Part shown: positions 60,588-64,000 of the stretch, in pieces | How positions within the stretch are numbered: the first letter of the stretch is position 1 | Layout of the letters: each line of letters starts with the position of its first letter | Source: [Streptosporangium] indianense | Lineage (GTDB): Bacteria > Actinomycetota > Actinomycetes > Streptomycetales > Streptomycetaceae | Assembly: GCF_021474405.1 (NCBI RefSeq) | Contig: NZ_JAKEIO010000014.1 | Location: forward strand, 20,673-84,672 | Direction of reading: 5' to 3' | Length of the DNA stretch: 64,000 nt | Position numbers and translations under genes: made by a program | The notes under the pieces: generated by a model | What the model was told of the DNA's origin: nothing | Seen by the model: only the letters and a program-made list of their open reading frames with translations | Databases searched by the model: none

Positions 60588-61856
60588 TCACCCCGCGCCG
60601 ACCTCCGGCTGCGGCCGCACCCCCGCCGACGGCTCGACCACCTTCTCCTCGCCGGGCATGCGCCGCATCAGCAGGGCGTATCCCGCCCCGGCCACGGTCC
60701 CCACCACCGCGCACAGCCCCCACAGCCACTCCGCCCCGAACCGGTCGATGACGAACCCGGAGAGCAGCGGGGCGACGAGGCCGGCCACCGACCAGGACAT
60801 CGTGTACATGCCCTGGTAGCGCCCGCGTCCGTGCACCGGCGACAGCCGTACGACCAGACTGGTCTGCGTCGGCGCGTTGACGATCTCGGCCAGCGTCCAC
60901 ACGCACACCGTGAGCGCGATGAGCCCCAGGGACCCCGCGAAGGCGGTGAGGGCGAAGCCGTACCCGGCGAGGACGGACGAGACGACCAGCAGCCGACGGG
61001 GATCGCGGTGCTCGATGAAGCGGGTGACGGGGATCTGGAGCACGACGATCAGCACACCGTTGACGGCGATGGCCATGCCGTACTCGGCCGGGGTGAAGCC
61101 GGCCTCGCCCATGGCCACCGGCAGCCCCACCGAACCCTGCTGGAAGATGAGCGCGACGAGGAAGGACAGCCCGACGACGCTCATGAACCGTCCGTCGCGC
61201 AGCACGGTGCGCAGGCTCACCAAGTCGTCCGGGGCGCCCGCCGGCACCACCCGCCCGGCCGGCTTGGACTCCGGCAGCCGCAGGAAGACGAGGATCGCGC
61301 AGGCCATCGTCATCCCCGCCTCGATCAGGAACCCGGCGCGGTAGCTGACCTCGGCGATGAAACCGGCGGCCATGGAGGAGACGGCGAAGCCGAGGTTGAT
61401 GGCCCAGTAGTTGAGGGAGAAGGCGCGGATACGGTCCTCGGGCCGGACGATGTCGGCCATCATCGCCTGCACGGCGGGCCGCGAGGCGTTGCTGGCCATG
61501 CCGACGAGGAAGGCGACACCGGCGATCGCGACCGGGTCGTGCACGAAGCCCAGCAGTGCGACGAACACGGCGGTGGAGGACTGCGCGATCAGCAGGGTCG
61601 GCCGTCGGCCCAGCCGGTCGGTCATCACCCCGCCGCCCAGCGAGGAGACCACGCCGCCGAGCCCGTGCAGGGCGGCGACCAGACCGGCGTAGGAGGCGGA
61701 GTAGCCGCGGTCGAGGGTCAGGTACAGGGCCATGAAGGTGGCGACGAAGGCGCCGAGCCGGTTGACGAGGGTGCTGGTCCACAGCCACCAGAACTCCCGG
61801 GGGAGACCGGAGACCGTCTCCCGGACGGCTTGTCGGGCACGCAGGGCGTACGGCAT
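60588..61856 (-). CDS. MFS transporter
   Basis: A 422-residue integral membrane protein with twelve predicted helices. GGGVMTDRLGRRPTLLIAQ near 70 is the MFS motif A between helices 2 and 3, and a degenerate copy, FVIDRFGAEWL, lies in the second half. It belongs with drug-efflux or metabolite exporters. ATG 61856 has GGGGG four nucleotides upstream; the longer frame upstream has poor codon use. Substrate unknown. It is divergent from gpm. Confidence 0.92.
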   Translation of the reverse strand: MPYALRARQAVRETVSGLPREFWWLWTSTLVNRLGAFVATFMALYLTLDRGYSASYAGLVAALHGLGGVVSSLGGGVMTDRLGRRPTLLIAQSSTAVFVALLGFVHDPVAIAGVAFLVGMASNASRPAVQAMMADIVRPEDRIRAFSLNYWAINLGFAVSSMAAGFIAEVSYRAGFLIEAGMTMACAILVFLRLPESKPAGRVVPAGAPDDLVSLRTVLRDGRFMSVVGLSFLVALIFQQGSVGLPVAMGEAGFTPAEYGMAIAVNGVLIVVLQIPVTRFIEHRDPRRLLVVSSVLAGYGFALTAFAGSLGLIALTVCVWTLAEIVNAPTQTSLVVRLSPVHGRGRYQGMYTMSWSVAGLVAPLLSGFVIDRFGAEWLWGLCAVVGTVAGAGYALLMRRMPGEEKVVEPSAGVRPQPEVGAG

Positions 61857-62025
61857 GGATCCCCCGGGGCAGCAAGGCGTGAGTGGTGTGTGTAAGCAGC
61901 GCTGAAGGCATGAGCACGTTACGAGCCGTCGGTTGACGGGGGCCACTCAATTAACAGATCCCGTCAAACGTCCGCCTGCCGGGCAGTCACGCGAACGGGC
62001 GAAAGCGTGGATTACGCTCTGGGGC

Positions 62026-62787
62026 ATGGCCGACGCACCGTACAAGCTGATCCTCCTCCGCCACGGCGAGAGCGAGTGGAACGCGAAGAACCTGTTCACC
62101 GGCTGGGTGGACGTGAACCTCAACGAGAAGGGCGAGAAGGAGGCAGTCCGCGGTGGCGAGCTCCTGAAGGACGCCGATCTTCTCCCCGACGTGGTCCACA
62201 CGTCCCTCCAGAAGCGGGCGATCCGCACGGCCCAGCTGGCCCTGGAGGCCGCGGACCGCCACTGGATCCCGGTCCACCGCAGCTGGCGCCTCAACGAGCG
62301 CCACTACGGTGCTCTCCAGGGCAAGGACAAGGCCCAGACGCTCGCCGAGTTCGGCGAGGAGCAGTTCATGCTGTGGCGCCGGTCCTACGACACCCCGCCC
62401 CCGCCGCTGGACGTCGACGCCGAGTACTCCCAGTTCCACGACCCGCGCTACGCGACCCTCCCGCCGGAGCTGCGGCCGCGCACGGAGTGCCTGAAGGACG
62501 TCGTCGTCCGCATGCTCCCGTACTGGTTCGACGCGATCGTCCCCGACCTCCTGACCGGCCGTACGGTCCTGGTCGCGGCCCACGGCAACTCGCTGCGCGC
62601 CCTGGTCAAGCACCTCGACGGCATCTCCGACGCGGACATCGCGGGCCTCAACATCCCCACGGGCATCCCGCTCTCCTACGAACTCGACGCCGACTTCAAG
62701 CCCCTGAACCCGGGCGGCACCTACCTCGACCCCGAGGCGGCGGCAGCGGCGATCGAGGCGGTCAAGAACCAGGGCAAGAAGAAGTAA
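62026..62787 (+). CDS. gpm: 2,3-bisphosphoglycerate-dependent phosphoglycerate mutase
   Basis: A 253-residue glycolytic enzyme that interconverts 3- and 2-phosphoglycerate. [10 protein letters not shown] with phosphohistidine His13, [27 protein letters not shown] and [14 protein letters not shown] with His186 are present, all characteristic of the cofactor-dependent enzyme. TACGCT lies 7 nt before the ATG (leaderless). It is followed by a hairpin terminator at 62798. Confidence 0.97.
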   Translation: MADAPYKLILLRHGESEWNAKNLFTGWVDVNLNEKGEKEAVRGGELLKDADLLPDVVHTSLQKRAIRTAQLALEAADRHWIPVHRSWRLNERHYGALQGKDKAQTLAEFGEEQFMLWRRSYDTPPPPLDVDAEYSQFHDPRYATLPPELRPRTECLKDVVVRMLPYWFDAIVPDLLTGRTVLVAAHGNSLRALVKHLDGISDADIAGLNIPTGIPLSYELDADFKPLNPGGTYLDPEAAAAAIEAVKNQGKKK

Positions 62788-62797
62788 GTCCGCACGA

Positions 62798-62840
62798 ACA
62801 AGCCCCCCACCTGCTGTTTCATGGCAGATGAGGGGCTTGT
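62798..62840 (+). terminator. Terminator of gpm
   Basis: ACAAGCCCC (62798-62806) pairs with GGGGCTTGT (62832-62840) in a 9-bp stem; inside, CTGC/GCAG gives a second short stem. It starts 11 nt after the gpm stop. Confidence 0.82.
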
Positions 62841-62905
62841 CGGCATCCTGGGGCCGTCTGTGGGCCGTCAGAAGGCTGCGGGCCGGTGCGGGGGCGGGCA
62901 GTTGC

Positions 62906-62983
62906 CGTGAGGAACTCGGCATCTCCCAGATGCACGTCTCCCGGCTGCTGTCGCGCACGCGGGTGCGGTTGCGCACGGCTGAC
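62906..62983 (+). pseudogene. Remnant of a SigB/SigF-type sigma factor (region 4.2)
   Basis: In one frame the sequence encodes REELGISQMHVSRLLSRT followed by RVRLRTAD, the typical C-terminal helix-turn-helix of stress and sporulation sigma factors (SigB/SigF/SigG type). Nothing upstream in the gap after gpm encodes the rest of a sigma factor, and the frame has no start. Codon use is strongly coding-like. So the 3' end of a sigma gene was left here, probably by deletion or by a recombination event. Confidence 0.75.
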
Positions 62984-63038
62984 GGTGGAGGAATGAGCCT
63001 TTTCGGAGGCCCGCTTCCCGGTGACCGAAGCCCTGCTC

Positions 63039-63071
63039 AGTTACCTCAGGTAACTCCCTTTTCCGAAAGGG
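63039..63071. promoter_or_regulatory. Palindrome AGTTACC-TCA-GGTAACT and an adjacent hairpin
   Basis: A perfect 7-3-7 inverted repeat (63039-63055) is followed without gap by CCCTTT-TCCG-AAAGGG (63056-63071). Both lie about 80-115 nt upstream of the last gene in the window. The first looks like a dimeric operator, the second could be a terminator or part of a promoter region. Confidence 0.65.
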
Positions 63072-63152
63072 CCGCCTCCGCCACCATGTGGGCACCCCAA
63101 ACTGGCCGGTACGTCAGGACAGGGGAAGGGTGGCGGGCTAGGAGGGGCGAGG

Positions 63153-64000
63153 ATGGCTCAGGGCGGCGACACTGCCGGGGACGCGGGCCGCGGGCCGTAC
63201 GGCGAGGCGTCGGACGCGCGGCTGACCGTACTGCTGCGCGGCGACACCGCCACCGCCTACGCGGCGCTGCGGGAGCTCCACCGACGGCACCGCCCGGCGG
63301 CCCTCGGCTACGCCCGGCTGTGCACCGCGGGCGAGTCGGCGGCCCGGCGGCTGGTGGCCGAGACCTTCACGGCGGCGGCCCGCGAGACGGCACACGGTGT
63401 GGAACCCCGCGTCCCGCTCCGCCACCACCTCCTGCTGCTGACCGCCCGGCTGGCCGCGTCCTGGGCCCGCGACGACCGCTCCGCGGGCCTGGACCCCGGC
63501 CTGCTGCTGGTCCTGAACACCGCCGGCACCCCGGGGGGCCCGCTGCCGCCCCTGCTGGCCGCGTTCCACGCCCTGCCCTCCCGCACCCAGGGCCTCCTCT
63601 GGTACGCCGTCGTGGACGAGGAACCCGAGGGCCGCACGGCCGCCTTCCTCGACCTCGCCCCCCAAGACGTGGTGTACGGCACGACGCAGGCCCTCCAGGC
63701 GATGTCCCAGGCCTGTCTCAGGTCGCGCCTGGCCGCCTCCGACGACCCGCGCTGCGCGGACTTCCGCCGCCTGATCGAGGAGTCGACGCGGGCGCACGCC
63801 CCCCGCCACAGTGCCGACCTGCACGCGCACATGGCGCAATGCCCGCATTGCACGGCCGCACACGAGGAGCTGACGACCCTGCGGGACACCCCGCGCGCGG
63901 CCCTGGCGGAGGGTCTGCTGCCCTGGTCCGGTTCGGCATACACGACCCGGCGAGGCGCCGAGCCTCGGGTCGTCGCCGGCGGCACGGGGTCGCGGCGCCC
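63153..64000 (+). CDS. Sigma-factor-like protein with internal zinc finger, N-terminal part
   Basis: Open from ATG 63153 (GGAGGGG upstream) to the window edge, 282 residues. Residues 20-90 resemble ECF sigma region 2 (LTVLLRGDTATAYAALRELHRRHRPAALGYARL), residues about 135-185 have the spacing of region 4 but a degenerate helix-turn-helix, and residues about 218-240 contain HMAQCPHC, the H-x3-C-x2-C motif of anti-sigma zinc fingers. Sigma and anti-sigma elements in one chain suggest a self-regulating or decoy sigma factor. The C-terminus, perhaps membrane or sugar-binding, is outside the window. Confidence 0.8.
   Translation, partial: MAQGGDTAGDAGRGPYGEASDARLTVLLRGDTATAYAALRELHRRHRPAALGYARLCTAGESAARRLVAETFTAAARETAHGVEPRVPLRHHLLLLTARLAASWARDDRSAGLDPGLLLVLNTAGTPGGPLPPLLAAFHALPSRTQGLLWYAVVDEEPEGRTAAFLDLAPQDVVYGTTQALQAMSQACLRSRLAASDDPRCADFRRLIEESTRAHAPRHSADLHAHMAQCPHCTAAHEELTTLRDTPRAALAEGLLPWSGSAYTTRRGAEPRVVAGGTGSRR

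Overview
The window is a 64 kb piece of a Streptomyces chromosome. Coding density and G+C are very high, third codon positions are almost all G or C, GTG starts are common, and several genes are recognisably streptomycete: the developmental regulators devA/devE/devB, the WhiG anti-sigma factor rsiG, the nickel regulator nur, the nitrogen regulator glnR and the mycothiol genes mshA and mshD. From memory the gene order follows the ppk-to-gpm stretch of S. coelicolor (about SCO4144 to SCO4210), so this is conserved core chromosome with a few local accessory insertions and decayed fragments. No tRNA, rRNA, CRISPR array, prophage or intact insertion sequence was seen.

Layout. 1-2.6 kb: a CHAD-domain gene (cut by the window edge) and polyphosphate kinase ppk. 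2.9-10.5 kb: two divergent, tightly overlapped transporter operons. One is a YtrA-type GntR repressor with an ABC ATPase and two permeases. The other is an ECF sigma factor with a zinc-finger anti-sigma membrane protein, an ABC ATPase, a permease and a membrane protein. A 38-bp palindrome lies between them. 10.6-16.3 kb: a LysR regulator, an acetyltransferase, mshD, a secreted 5'-nucleotidase and a DUF2993 protein. 16.3-18 kb: a WhiJ-type HTH/DUF397 pair with two divergent small genes, one frameshifted. 18-21.5 kb: a CssRS/MprAB-like two-component system behind an HtrA protease, with three 11-bp repeats in front of the protease. 21.5-26.8 kb: a LacI regulator, glnR, a hydrolase, a MoaD/ThiS-like protein, a membrane protein and a second DUF2993 protein. 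26.8-28.6 kb: a sulfur unit of cysteine leader peptide, rhodanese and DUF1416 protein, closed by a strong terminator.

28.6-33.2 kb: small conserved genes, a nitrobindin-like protein, nur, ygfZ, dtd and rsiG. 33.2-37.8 kb: an Eis-like acetyltransferase, then devE, a small membrane protein, devA and devB, with shared palindromes before devE and devA. 38-46.8 kb: an unusual twin-kinase protein, TetR regulators, a HelD-type RNA polymerase helicase, an RraA-like protein, an SGNH esterase and a methyltransferase. 46.9-54.6 kb: an epoxide hydrolase, an XRE regulator, an HbhA-like coiled-coil protein, a DUF2516 protein, a response-regulator/PP2C phosphatase, an NlpC/P60 peptidoglycan hydrolase and others. 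54.6-64 kb: an RTX-repeat remnant, mshA, a YbjN protein, several small regulatory and metabolic genes, gpm, a remnant of a SigB/SigF-type sigma gene, and the start of a sigma-like/zinc-finger protein running off the window.

Common themes are cell-envelope and redox homeostasis (mycothiol, HtrA, NlpC/P60, ABC exporters), nutrient control (Ppk, GlnR, Nur, sulfur leader peptide) and development (RsiG, DevA/E/B). Many genes look leaderless: a TANNNT -10 box sits 6-7 nt before the start codon. Gene names rest on family recognition and conserved residues read from the sequence; no database search was possible.
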